In this document: positions 22,306-33,859 of the stretch, piece by piece
How the letters are laid out: every line of letters starts with the position of its first letter
Numbering within the stretch: position 1 is the stretch's first letter
Source: Eleusine coracana subsp. coracana
Taxonomy: Eukaryota > Streptophyta > Magnoliopsida > Poales > Poaceae
Length of the DNA stretch: 64,000 bases
Direction of reading: 5' to 3'
Assembly (NCBI GenBank): GCA_032690845.1
Contig: CM064424.1
Span: 33,491,969 to 33,555,968, forward strand
Position numbers and translations under genes: made by a program
The notes under the pieces: model-generated
The model's input: the letters and a program-made list of their open reading frames with translations, nothing else
The model's database searches: none
Told to the model about the DNA's origin: nothing

Positions 22306-22411
22306 TGTTGGTGTTCCGATCATCAGCTAGTAGAATTTGTTCTAGGGATGCGTGCTTTAGGCTCAGTAATGGCTTAACAAGAGGACACGGGGGGGGGGGG
22401 GGGGTTATACT
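22306..22411 (-). repeat. Tat LTR fragment
   Basis: Matches 37727-37830 (both carry GGCTTAACAA near the end). Begins TGTTGGTGTTCC versus TGTCGGTGTTCT. Contains a G homopolymer (22389-22404). Ends where the Dasheng-like LTR starts. Confidence 0.7.
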
Positions 22412-22835
22412 TGTCGATACTAATATCGGCAATGGATCATAGGGCTACCCATGATCCTTGTTTATCGATAAAGGCATGCGCGAGATCGAGAGTCGATAGA
22501 CACACAAGACGTAAGGTTTAGACAGGTTCGGGCCTCCCGAAGGATAACAATCCTACATCATGTGTTCTGTGGTGTATTGTGTCGTTCTTTATGAGAGAGC
22601 CCCTGCCCCTCCTTATATATCCAGAGGGCAGGGTTACATGGCAAGTGTCCTAGTCGGTTACAACATAATTTCTGACTAGGATTATATCTCTAACTTTTTA
22701 TCTCTAGTATTGACTTGTCGTGTACTCCAAGTAATAATCCGAGTAGTTATCTTAATGGGCTTTATCTTTATTGGACCCCGGCCCACTCGGCAATATATCC
22801 AAGTGGTGAGGTATCCCTGGTATATATATCCAACA
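22412..22835 (-). repeat. LARD 3' LTR (424 bp)
   Basis: Minus strand begins TGTTGGATATATATACC and ends GTATCGACA. The TATA box (ATATATAA) is at 22613-22620. On the internal side, TCTCTCGAGGGCTAC (22836-22850, minus) fits a polypurine-tract-like end. Confidence 0.8.
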
Positions 22836-25800
22836 GTAGCCCTCGAGAGATTTGCAAGTTAGTTGTTGATCTTCAATTGATTGACTAATAAATCGCCATG
22901 AATATGATTAACTTTTTCATGTACAACCACAAACTTGTAAAGGTCTCCAAGAATCTTCAAAAAGGATTATGCGCCAAATAATCCATATGCGGGGAAAAAA
23001 CCCACCTACTAGGTGTAGGTATAGCCCCCTATTCATAAGGTATTTAGATCATAGAATATCTTGTGAGTCAAAAATAATAACACCGTATATAAATCTGGAT
23101 CTATCACTTTCTCTGACTGATTCGATGAGGAGTTTTAATATGTAGCCCCCAAGATTGGTTCTACCACTCCTACCAACTAACAAAAAGAACCATTGGTACA
23201 ATTGAATCCGAGTGATACTTGACCAAATATATCAAGCATAGCAGTCATCAAAATATCCTGGTGATACTTGATCTAATATAACAAATATAAGAGCCATCAA
23301 AAATATCCAAGCAATACTGGATTAAATATAACAAGTATAGCAGCCCCTGGGCATGATCCGAGTGAAAAAGTAGCAACTCATGTAGGGCTCTCCAATATTG
23401 AGTAAAATCATAAGTAATCAATAATGACCGAGTGATCTAATAATATAGCCGAATGATATATTGACTCGGGATAAGAAGGCCGAGTAATCCAATAATATAG
23501 CCGAATGATATATCGACTCAGGACAAGAAGGCCGAGTGATCTAATAATGAAGCTGGATGATCCAATAACTCGAGATAAAATAACCAAGTGATTTTAAAAT
23601 GAAATGGCTCCAAGTGATATAGCCAATATATTTCAATGAAACTAATGTATTCAAAATGTAATACATTGACAACATAGATAATAAGTAATACATATTTAAA
23701 ACAAACAATATATTCAATAGATAATACATTGATAAAGCAAATAATGTATTCAATAAGTAATACATATTTAAAACAAACAATGTATTCAATAGATAATACA
23801 TTGATAAAGCAAAATAATACATTCAATAGCTGATACATTGATAAAACAAAATGTACTCAATAAGTAATACATATAAAACAAACTTAATCCATTACCAGAA
23901 ATGTAATAGATGCTTGGGTTGTATTGGGTGATTAAGTACTATATGAACTCGAGTCTAACTCTCACGACCAGTAAATATCAGGTACCAATACTACTAAACG
24001 ACTTCCTTAACGTTCAACATGAAGCATGGAGACTAAGAACTCACTCGGATGAATATGTGAGTCAAGATTAAAAGCCGCCTCAGTCATCAATAAACGACAT
24101 GAACCATGGAGACTAAGAACTCACTCGGTCAAGCATATGCGAGTTAAGGTAATACCGAGAATCTAATGCATCAAGATTATGCAAAAATAAATCATCCCTA
24201 AGTTAAAGAACCTACGGTCTTTCACTAGATGAATAAAAATAAAATTATAAAAATACTTAGCTACTTAATATCCAGCGAGCCAAAGACGAGCCCCCGAGAT
24301 AACAGCTCAAAAAAGTCTGAGGGATCAAAACACCAAAAATCCCAATATATTCCAAAGATATTCCAAAGATAATCCATAAAATCTATACAAAACTGGGAAA
24401 ACCAATTAAACAGAGGTGCATGCAAATACGCAAATACATATCAACACCTAAAGTGAATATATAAATAATGAAACATAAAAGAGTAACTTAGCTCTTAAAT
24501 AGTCGACGAGTCAAAAACGAGCTCCTGGGCATGCTCCTAGATCATCAAGCCAACAGTCATATTGCCGAATGATTTATCGAGTCACCGAGTGGTTTCGAGT
24601 GCCCGAGTGATTCACTGTGTCATCGATTAGCTAAACCATTAGCAAAGTGGACGACTAGACTCATCATCTTTATCATGAGTCTTTGTGCAGCAACAAACAC
24701 CCAGTTCACTCTAATGAACACCATACAATTGATCATGTTATAGATGATCAGCTCGCCGAGTGAAAGAAGGATCGAGAAACCTTGCACATGACTGTTCTAG
24801 TGCTAGTATGAATCGTACATACAAAATATGGGAAGACATTACATGAATGAGTAATCCAGTAATTGAATTAATCACCACATAACTCAAGGAGTATATAATG
24901 TAATGTGGAAAGAACAAAATCGAAATAAACTTCCCTATAGGCACGTGAACAATTTGCTTCAACAAAACTAAGTATTCCACTCGGTTATAACTTCCGTATA
25001 AGATTATGTATTTCATCGAAGGATTCACCAACTCTTTGAGTATTTTCCCTGGTAGGCAAAATAACATCTCTGAATCATGACCTTCTCTTGATCAACTCAA
25101 CGAAGCCGATCCGTTGTTGCACAGCACTATTGCTTTTGTTAGTTGGACTCATACATGTAACACACGTCCATGCAAAAGAAACCAACAAACATGATGAGAT
25201 TTGACCAATTAATATACTGATAAGTATAATATATAGAATAAAATAATACAGAAGATCAATGTTGGAAAAAAAATCCGTGGCAGTAGACACATGAACACTT
25301 CAGACTCCGAACCACGAAATCAGGTCGATGCTAGTTATCTTCCAATTGAATGACGTGTTGCATCACCGAATTGCTTGAGCCACTGGCTGTGTAGACAAAC
25401 TATTACATCATCAAATTGCCGAGCCATCGGCCTAGTGATGACTTGGCTCGCCATCTTTATCATCAGCCTTCTCACGGCATCAAGCACATGATTTAATCTG
25501 ACAAAATGCTATACATCTAACTACAATGTAAATGATCAACTCATAGATGCAAAATGTTAGGGGCAAAAGAAATTCAAAACCATCACCATAAGTCTAAGAA
25601 TCTACGGCCTTCAAATTGAGTTTGTATGAAAAAAAACTATAAAAGTAACTTAGCTTTGTAATAGCCAATGGATTGTAAACGAGCCCCTAACATGTCGTTT
25701 GATGTCGACTTGTGCAGCTGGATCGCCAAGTTGCCTCCCCGAGTGATCGATTATGTCATCAAGTCATCATGTAGTCAAGGATGCTATGAAGTAGCCAAAT

Positions 25801-28186
25801 AACAAAAACAATGAAACACCGAGAGTGGTTGGCAGATTGGCCGATCTCCACATATGTTATAGCCACGAGTCATTTCAATGACCGACTCATCCTTTTCCAA
25901 GTGCATGCGTTGGTACGGTGTAGCAATCCATGTCTGTTACGGCACATGCAAGCTTGAGACTCGGACTTGCTTGTGAAAAGTTGCGATCGAGTAGGCCTGA
26001 CTATATACGACTAGAACTCATGAATTCGCCGATCTTAATCTTCATGGATCAACTCGCCAAGTGAACCTATTGTCTTCTTGTAGCTTTGTGATGCAATCAG
26101 CAGCATGCATATAGACATGCAAAGCCGGCCACGATGGTGATCATGCACCGACAACCTGGCCTTACGTCCATGCAAAAGACACAGCGTATGCGATGAGATT
26201 CCACTGATACGACTGGTATAGGAGTAGTATACGAGACAAAGTAAGGATAAAAATAAAAACTTCCCTTATTCAGGTAATTCACGACTCGGACTTAGCCTGT
26301 CGCACAAGTTAAACTTGGCGACTCCTTGATCATCTTGGAAGATGAACTTGCCGACTCAAAACATGACCGAGACTCCAACTCGTAGTCGGTTCAAATTCTC
26401 AATCGGTTTTCGATCAACCGGACAGGTCTGCTACTGGTTTCGACGTCGAACACATGTTACGGCTTCAGCATGTAATCTTGAGCATCTCGTTTCTGCCACC
26501 GCTGACCTGGCTTTGGTCTCCATGCAGCAAAGTCACGAGTCTTGCCCATACAGCAAATTGATTGCGTTGCCACGTGCATCGCCACGATCGAAGTCTGACT
26601 GCCTGCGCCACTGTGGGGACCACACGATTGAATCGAGGTGTAGATGAAGTGGCCCAAGTCTCCCGAGTCGGCCCTATAGTCTCGGACACCACCTGATCTA
26701 CAGGAGTCCATGCCACTCACGTCCAAAAAAGATGAGAGTAGAAAACGTGAATTGATTCAATTAATCAAATCTATTATAGAATAAAATAATATGGAAAGAA
26801 AAAAATAAGGAAAGAAACTCCCCTCAACTTGGACTCCTACTCGAAGAAACCAGGATCGATGCCTGATTGAATCGACGGGGCGACGAACTCGTTGACTTGC
26901 TCGGCCATGTGATCTTTTTGTTGCCTAGCAATTTATCTTATGCTTCTTCTTATATCCAGAAGAATCCGATCTTTTTTTAAACTGTGTATTGCATATGATC
27001 TGATGTTGTCTCCACATGCAGCCGCCATGTGATCATGCAGCCGTGATTGAAGAAGCCGACTGGTGACATGACCGAGTCACTGAAAGCACCGAGTTGCCGA
27101 GAGTTATATGTTGAGTAGCCGAGATGACATGCATGGGCACGACCCGAACACCATGCAACCAATCGATAGTGTGTCAAAATTCAACTCATACATGCAAAAG
27201 AGATGTCACATAATGAGTATTCAACATATGAACTAATCGGATTGATTAATAAATAGTATGAGATAAAATAACGAGAGAACAAAAAAGACCGAAGCTTCCC
27301 TTGTTGTCCGACGCGTACAGGACAACAGGTGCCATGCTGCATCGGTTGTTTTAGGGCCAATGTATGCTGCAGCATGTGTCTCGTAGTCCTTCAACGAGAT
27401 CGCGGCAGCATCGCCGGCATCGTGTACTGATCATCATGGCCACCAATTATGCATGATCCAACAACGTTGTAGTGCATGTGGCCTCGCGATGACGCTCTTC
27501 ATGTCGGGACTTCCACGCCTAGCTGCTGTGTCATCTGGTCGTTGTGCCGCCGAGTCATCAAGTCAGATGGCTGAGAAGTTTAGTAGCCGTCTCATCGCCC
27601 AGATGGATGAGTCACAATGATATTCATGGACACGAGCTCAAACAGCATATGTAGATAATAATTCGTACATGCAAAGAGTCATCACGCGATTAGTACTTGG
27701 CTAACCAAAATAGTTATCATAGTCTACTAGAAATAAAATAAGGCAGAAATATTCAAGAAGGAAAGAGCTAGCCGTCATGCCACACTCACGTCCTTGCCCA
27801 AAAGCATGAATCGTCATGATCAGATTCAACAATCGATTAGTGTTTAAAATAAAGAAATAAAATAATACAAAAGATTAAAGAAGGAAAAGGACTTTCCCTA
27901 TTTTGCACAACTCAAAATCATACTCTCCTGGGATCGGTGTCTGTCTGTCTGATTACCTTGCCGAGTCAGCGAAAACGAAATCTCGCCTCCACACGTGACA
28001 AAGCAAACGCGATGGCTAGCCAGGATATTGCCATGAACTATGCTGGATGATCTCGATGAAAACGCTGACGCTCCCATGCAACAGGATCCTCGCCTTGACA
28101 CTGGTTTGCGTGGTCAAATCTTGATCTTGTTGATTGAAGATTGATGCAAAGCTTGGCCATCAAACTCGACAAACGATCATCGCGCG
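22836..28186 (-). other. LARD internal region, non-coding with degenerate repeats
   Basis: Repeated modules are visible. (a) 23427-23580: short units built on GCCGAGTGATCTAATAA. (b) 23683-23880: near-identical units of about 72 and 107 bp. (c) 24020-24140: a duplicated block containing GGAGACTAAGAACTCACTCGG. (d) 25145-27900: a module opening with CCATGCAAAAG, then GATGAGAT, then AATAAAATAATA and a CTTCCCT end, recurring near 25160, 26165, 26706, 27186, 27664 and 27788. The density of CGAGT/ACTCG words is striking. I see no conserved protein. Confidence 0.6.
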
Positions 28187-28207
28187 GCCCCTTCCTGGTG
28201 CGGCCAA
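28187..28207 (-). other. LARD primer-binding site
   Basis: On the minus strand TTGGCCGCACCAGGAAGGGG, one base after the LTR end. Similar in form to the Tat primer sites at 37707 and 53483; tRNA identity not verified. Confidence 0.65.
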
Positions 28208-28208
28208 C

Positions 28209-28367
28209 TGTCGATACTAATATCGGCAGTGGATCATAGGGCTACCCATGATCCCTGCTTATCGATAAAGGCATACGCGAGACCGAGAGTTGATGCACAC
28301 ACAAGACGCAAGGTTTAGATAGGTTCGGGTCTCGCAAAGGATAACAACGCTACGTCCTGTGTTCTGA
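28209..28367 (-). repeat. LARD 5' LTR, partial
   Basis: Matches 22412-22570 closely until CCTGTGTTCTG, then diverges. The outer ~265 bp are missing, so no target duplication can be tested. Confidence 0.75.
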
Positions 28368-28561
28368 GGTTCGGGATGAACCCCTACGTCTAGTTCTTAG
28401 CCCTGCTCGTGTTACTTGTTCCGGAGTTGAATACAATGGTGGCGAGAGAGGAGGGGCGCTCCAAGTCTTGGGTGCGAGTGAGTGTGATGTGCCGAGTTTT
28501 TGAGTTTCAGATAAAGAAGAAGAAGAAGGGGTCTCCTTTATATTCCGAGGGGACGGGCCCA

Positions 28562-28630
<69 letters not shown>

Positions 28631-28987
28631 ACACGTGCGTAGTTGTTGAAGACGTGCTAGAGAAGGCGAAGCCCCTGGTCGGTGGCGAGGTCTTCAATCT
28701 TGACCATCCCATCACACAATCTCTGTGGCCGAAGATGATGCTGCGCTACGGGCTTGCCCTCATCTTCCGTCGTTGGGCCGCGTCCTTCCCGTCACTGTGG
28801 ATGGCATGCTCCACAGGGCGTGGCGCGATGCATCATGGGCGCTGTTATGTTATGCGGGTGGGCAATCATCATCGCCGTCCATCGATCGTCCTGTACCGCC
28901 ACTATCGAGGGCAAATATCAGGATGCCATGTGGCACTCCCTAAAAACCAAGGGGGGGGGGGGGCACTCCGCCTGTAGGCTCTCAACC
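28368..28987 (-). repeat. LTR-like segment with (AG)n, origin uncertain
   Basis: Between the partial LARD LTR and Tat integrase. Has the style of a Tat LTR in minus orientation (TTCGGGATGAACCCC, TTATATTCCGAGGGG) but I could not align it convincingly with 37727-38258. Includes the microsatellite at 28567-28627 and a G-run at about 28951-28962. Open frames here (28654-28977) are not supported as genes. Confidence 0.4.
28567..28627. repeat. (AG)n microsatellite
   Basis: About 30 uninterrupted AG units. Confidence 0.95.
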
Positions 28988-29640
28988 GACCCAAATCAAT
29001 GAATGATGTCGAGGAAGAACTCGACCGCCTCTTTAGACCGGATCTTCACCAATGGGCGTGCTTTGATCCACTTGGTGAACTTGTCGACCGCAACAAGCAA
29101 GTGGGTGTAGCCCCCGGGCGCTTTCTTGAGTGGTCCTACTAGAACTAAGCCCTAGAGCGCGAAGGGCCATGTGAGGGAGATCATTTGAAGGGCTTGGGCT
29201 GGGAGGTGTGTTTGGCAGGCGTTATACTGGCAACCCTTGTAGGTTTTGATTATGCGGGTTGCGTCGCCCACAACAGTCGGCCAGTAGAAACCCTGGCGGA
29301 AGGCGTTGCCCACGAGGGTTCAAGGTGTCACGTGATGACCGCAGACCCCCCCTCCCCGATGGATATCGATGAGAAGCTAAATGCCCTCGTCGATGGGAAT
29401 ACATCCTTGCATGACTTTGGTGATGCTGTGCTTGTAAAGTTCTCCATCGATCAGAGTGAACGACTTGGCACGACGAAAGATCCGTTTAGCTTCGGTCCTG
29501 TTGGCGGGAAGTGTGCCGTGAGCCAGGAACTCAATGCACAGGATTTGCCAGTCGTGAGGAGGCGCATCTTGCTCGACCTAGGGATCGATTCGCTCGACCC
29601 CCGAGTTATCCGACTCGTGCGAGTCGTCGGGCCTGTCGAT
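28988..29640 (-). pseudogene. Tat integrase, truncated
   Basis: Minus strand, broken frames. Visible in order: an N-terminal segment (LYKHSITKVMQGCIPIDEG), the zinc-binding region (QGFYWPTVVGDATRIIKTYK, then GCQYNACQTH), and the start of the catalytic core (PGGYTHLLVAVDKFTKWI). A stop lies in the WPFAL-GLVLVGP stretch. Similarity stops at about 28990, so the second Asp and the Glu of the catalytic triad are lost. Confidence 0.75.
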
Positions 29641-30157
29641 CTCCATTAAATCCGTGAGTGGCGGAGCCTCTGGGAGCGACTCTTTGGTCGTCCGTCCGAG
29701 CTCTTCAGGGCTGATTGACCCCTCTTGAGGCGACGTGGGCTCCCTAGGTTGGACCGAGGGGTGGTGTTGGTCATTCGCGAAGACACTAGGTGGGATCTGC
29801 CCTTGACTGGATGCCATCTTGGCGAGCGCATCAGCTGCCTCATTGAGGCGTCGTGGGATGTGCTTTAGCTCTAGCCTATCGTACAGGCCCTCGAGCTTGC
29901 GAACCTCCTCACAGAAGCATGCCATGGTGTCTGTCCGACAACTGGACTCTTTCATGATCTGGTCGACCACGAGTTGGGAGTCAATCCGGATCTCTAGCCG
30001 TCGGATACCCGGCTCAACGGTGATCTTGAGCCCGTTGATGAGCGCTTCGTACTCAGCAACATTGTTTGAAGCAGGGAAATGTAAACGAATGGCGTATTGT
30101 ATACGTATCCCGAGTGGAGAGACAAAGATGAGGCCGATCCCTGCTCCTGTACGCATG
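29641..30157 (-). pseudogene. Tat second RNase H (aRNH), C-terminal part
   Basis: RNase H fold typical of the Tat lineage, placed after the normal RT-RNase H. Visible: GAGIGLIFVSPLG, then NNVAEYEALINGL (catalytic Glu region), IRIDSQLVVDQIM (catalytic Asp region) and RRLNEAADALAKMAS. The N-terminal strand of the domain (DYWVMYFNRS) lies at 33150-33190, the two parts being split by the CRM insertion. An acidic, Pro/Ser-rich linker leads to integrase. Confidence 0.8.
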
Positions 30158-30162
30158 AGCGA

Positions 30163-31084
30163 TGATGAGGACATCACTCCTAAGGATACATGCAACACTC
30201 CTCCAATTCTGAACTTGCAAGGTCCAATAACTAGAGCTCGTGCACGACGACTAAATTTAGAGGTGAGCTCGTTCCTACGTTCTTTATTATATGTCACTTT
30301 TGAGAATGGTTTGCTACCTAATGATTATATTGTAATTAGGAACCATGGAGAGAACCAGGAGATGATATGAGAAGGACTTGGAGACATGGAGGACCATCAA
30401 GGACGTGGAAGCCAAGGTGGAGGCCCAACCAAAATCGACTTTGAGTCCGTTTCGGGGTTCAGGACCAGTCTGCACTAAAACGGATACCCAAGACGTATAC
30501 GGACTCGGATTTGGACGTTCTACATATGCCCGGAAAGATAAGAAGAAGACCTTTCCAATGCCGCCAGTCTCATATCAAAATTCATCCGGAGTCATCAGGA
30601 ATCGTCGAAACAAGAGAGGGTCCAGAATCTATTTCGGTGCTGCGTCACCTATTTTTGGCCTTTGGGCTTTATATCTAGTTGAGCTCAATTAGGGGTGCGT
30701 CTAGAGGGTCTTGCACGATCCTAGGGTCTTCATATACAGCCACCACCGCACCATTTGGGTTTGGGTTTTGCTTAGATTATTCTGTTCATAACAGTTTTGC
30801 CGTCATCATGGTTTGTGAGACCCCAACTTCGTGAGATTCATAATACATCTGCAATTGTGTTGCCTTCTTCTTTGTTCTTGCTTGTGTTCTTGATTCGCAG
30901 GCAGGGATTAGCCTTCTCGGTGAGGTCAATCATTTTAGGACGGTTGATAACCAGAGGAGACGTCGTGCTGCGATTGCGGGGTTTAGAACGTGCTATTCTG
31001 AAGCTGGATCAATTTGTGTGTTGCCTCCGACCAAATTAACGTATCCAGAACCTTTCGGAAGATCGGGAACCCTTGTCCACATCA
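30163..31084 (+). repeat. CRM 5' LTR (deleted copy)
   Basis: Starts TGATGAGGACATC, ends GTCCACATCA. The TATA-like site reads TTCATATA here and in its partner LTR, versus TTTATATA in the full copy. Confidence 0.9.
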
Positions 31085-31086
31085 AG

Positions 31087-31098
31087 TAGTATCAGAGC
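31087..31098 (+). other. CRM primer-binding site, mutated
   Basis: TAGTATCAGAGC against TGGTATCAGAGC (tRNA-Met type), one G-to-A change. The deletion junction follows immediately. Confidence 0.75.
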
Positions 31099-31158
31099 CT
31101 ATGTATTCCAGTTGGTTCCGTTCGTCTTTTGTTGTTATAGGAGGCGCATGGAGGTGGA

Positions 31159-32541
31159 TTGATGGGTTATTTTGGTGCCAAGAAGACGGAGGATATTTTG
31201 GCCACACACTTGTTTTGGCCAAGGATGAGGAAAGATGTTGAGCGCTTTGTTGCTCGCTGCACTACATGTCAAAAAGCTAAGTCTCGCTTAAATCCACATG
31301 GTTTATACATGCCACTTCCTGTTCCTTCTATTCCTTGGGCGGATATTTCTATGGACTTTGTTTTAGGACTGCCTAGGACTAAGAGGGAGAGTGATAGTAT
31401 TTTTGTTGTTATGGATAGATTTTCTAAGATGGCACACTTTATATCATGTCATAAGACTGATGATGCTAGTTATATTGCTGATCTCTTTTTCAAAGAAATT
31501 ATACATTTGCATGGTATGCCTTCTACTATTGTTTCAGATCGTGATGCAAAATTCTTGAGTCACTTTTGGCGCACGCTTTAGAATAAGTTGGGTACAAAGT
31601 TATTGTTTTCTACAACTTGTCACCCACAAACTGATGGACAAATTGAGGTGGTGAACCGCACTTTGGGTACTATGTTGGGAGCTATTTTGAAGAAAAATTT
31701 GAAGCAATGGGAAGAATGTTTGCCTCATGTTGAGTTTGCATATAATCGGGCAACACATTCTACTACCAAGGTAAGTCCTTTCAAGGTAGTGTATGGTTTT
31801 GATCCCCATACTCCACTTGATATACTTCCTCTACCTATTCATGAGAGAGTTCATGTTGATGCTAAGGAACATGCTGAATTTATTTTGAAAATGCATGAGA
31901 CCACTAGACTTAGCATTAAAAAGATGAATGACAAGTATAAAATTACTGGTAGTAAAGGTAGAAAAGAAGTAAAACTTGATGTAGGAGATTTAGTATGGTT
32001 ACACTTGAGAAAAGATAGATTTCCAGATTTGAGAAAGTCTAAATTAATGCCTAAAGCTGATGGTCCTTTCAAAATAATTGAGAAGATTAATGATAATGCA
32101 TACAAACTTGAGTTGCCTCCCGAGTTCGGGGTTAGTCCTACTTTTAACATTTCAGATTTGAAACTATATTTGGGAGAAGAAAATGAGCTTGAGTCGAGGA
32201 CGACTCCACGTCAAGAGGGGGAGGATGATGAGGACATCACTCCTAAGGATACATGCAACACTCCTCCAATTCTGGACTTGCAAGGTCCAATGACTAGAGC
32301 TCGTGCACGACGACTAAATTTAGAGGTGAGCTCGTTCCTACGTTCTTCATTATATGTCACTTTTGAGAATGGTTTGCTACCTAATGATTATATTGTAATT
32401 AGGAACCATGAAGAGGACCAGGAGATGATGGGAGAAGGACTTGGAGACGTGGAGGACCAGCAAGGACGTGGAAGCCAAGGTGGAGGCCCAACCAAAATCG
32501 GCTTCGAGTCCGTTTTGGGATTCAGGACCAGTCTGTACTAA
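31159..32541 (+). pseudogene. CRM integrase and pol C-terminus
   Basis: The zinc-binding region (FWPRMRKDVERFVARCTTCQ) is followed by the core with Asp in SMDFVLGLP, Asp in IVSDRDAKF, an in-frame TAG at 31579-31581, and Glu in GQIEVVNRTLG. The frame then runs into the 3' LTR (from 32226) and ends at 32541. It lacks its own start because gag, protease, RT and RNase H are deleted. Closely similar to 45830-47272. Confidence 0.85.
32214..32225 (+). promoter_or_regulatory. CRM polypurine tract
   Basis: AGAGGGGGAGGA directly before the 3' LTR; the same tract is at 46945-46956. Confidence 0.8.
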
Positions 32542-33147
32542 AACGGATGCCCAGGACATATACGGACTCGGATTTGGACGTTCTACATATGCCCAGAAAG
32601 ATAAGAAGAAGACCTTTCCAATGCCGCCGATCTCATATCAAAATTCATCCGGAGTCATTGGGAATCGTTGAAACAAGAGAGGGTCCAGAATCTGTTTTGG
32701 TGCTGCGTCACCTGTTTTTGGCCTTTGGGCTTTGTATCTAGTTGAGCCCAATTAGGGGTGCATCCAGAGGGTCTTGCACAACCCTAGGGTCTTCATATAC
32801 AGCTGCCACCGCACCATTAGGGTTTGGGTTTTGCTTAGATTATTCTGTTCATAACAGTTTCGCTGTCATCACGGTTTGTGAGACCCCAACTTCGTGAGAT
32901 TCATAATACATCTGCAATTGTGTTGCCTTCTTCTTTGTTCTTGCTTGTGTTCTTGATTCTCAGGCAGGGGTTAGCCTTCTCGGTGAGGTCAATCATTTTA
33001 GGACGGTTGATAACCAGAGGAGACGTCGTGCTGCGATTGCGGGGTTTAGAACTTGCTGTTCTAAAGCCGGATCGATTTGTGTGTCGCCTCCGACCAAATC
33101 AACATATCCAGAGCCTTTTGGAAGATCGGGAACCCTTGTCCACATCA
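32226..33147 (+). repeat. CRM 3' LTR (deleted copy)
   Basis: 922 bp, same ends as its 5' partner; few differences seen by eye. Confidence 0.9.
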
Positions 33148-33829
33148 AGTGATCTGTTGAAATACATGACCCAGTAATCTTGATCGATAGGAGCGGTGGG
33201 AGTTGCGCTTCGGTCCACTCCGCCATGAAGTCGACGAGCACCTTGGTTTTGATAGCCACTTGAGGTTGGTACGTGACATCGTGCCCCATCAGCTCGAGTG
33301 CCCACTTGGCAACCTTGCCCGCCGAGTCCCTGTTCTGTATAATTTCTCGGAGGGGAAAGGAACTCATAATGTGTATCGGATGGGAGTCGAAATAATGCCA
33401 GAGCTTGCGCCTTGCCACCATGACCGCATAGAGGATCTTGAGGATTTGGGGGTATCGGGTCTTTGAGTCTAATTGGACTTCACTAACGTAGCAGAAGGGG
33501 TGCTAAACTTTAAGAACATGACCTTCCCTTTCTCACTCGACCACAAGCGCCGAGCTCACAACTTGGGTCGTCGCTGCTATCTATAGCAGCAACGTCTCAC
33601 CCAGGGTCGGAGGTGTCAGCACCGGGGTGTTGCTCAGGATACGCTTGATGTCGTTGAGAGTGGACTGTGCCTCAGGAGTCCATTCGAAGTGGTCAGACTT
33701 CTTCAGGAGCCTGTACAACGGAAGCACTCTCACGCCAGGGCGAGAGATAAAATGACTGAGTGCTACCAGGCAACCTATGAGACGTTGCAACCCCTTAAGG
33801 TTTTGAACCGGGCCCATCCGCTCGATCAC
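33148..33829 (-). pseudogene. Tat RNase H and start of second RNase H
   Basis: Minus strand: connection region (HFISRPGVRVLPLYRLLKKS), then degraded RNase H (FPLREIIQNRDSAGKVAKWA, VLVDFMAEWTEAQLP), then DYWVMYFNRS, the first strand of the second RNase H, cut by the CRM insertion at 33147/33148. Several frame breaks. Confidence 0.75.
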
Positions 33830-33859
33830 GGAGATCTTTTCAGGATTGGCCTTGGTGCC

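Larger units (their letters stand above)
22412..28367 (-). mobile_element. Dasheng-like large non-autonomous LTR element (LARD)
   Basis: Two LTRs in minus orientation (22412-22835 complete, 28209-28367 partial) flank about 5.4 kb of A/T-rich DNA with no plausible gene; short open frames inside are isolated and unsupported. A primer-binding site lies next to the right LTR. The LTR shares its promoter block and its first ~60 bp with the LTR at 53064-53481. Non-coding internals plus ~420-bp LTRs resemble rice Dasheng, which is mobilised by a Tat-lineage partner. Confidence 0.7.
30163..33147 (+). mobile_element. CRM-type chromovirus, internally deleted (2985 bp)
   Basis: LTRs at 30163-31084 and 32226-33147 (922 bp each), a mutated primer site, then only integrase to the end of pol. 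Flanks are AGCGA (30158-30162) and AGTGA (33148-33152): a 5-bp duplication with one C-to-T change at a CpG. Relative to the full copy at 40088 it lacks everything from just after the primer site to about 45830. It sits inside the Tat second RNase H. Confidence 0.9.

Noticed and set aside
22389..22404. Homopolymer runs (also 13164, 21282, 28951, 37952, 52123) as structural signals
   Set aside because: G/C homopolymers of this length are frequent sequencing or assembly weak points; no consistent placement.
28654..29002. Open frames after the AG microsatellite
   Set aside because: No family recognised, three overlapping frames, LTR-like context.
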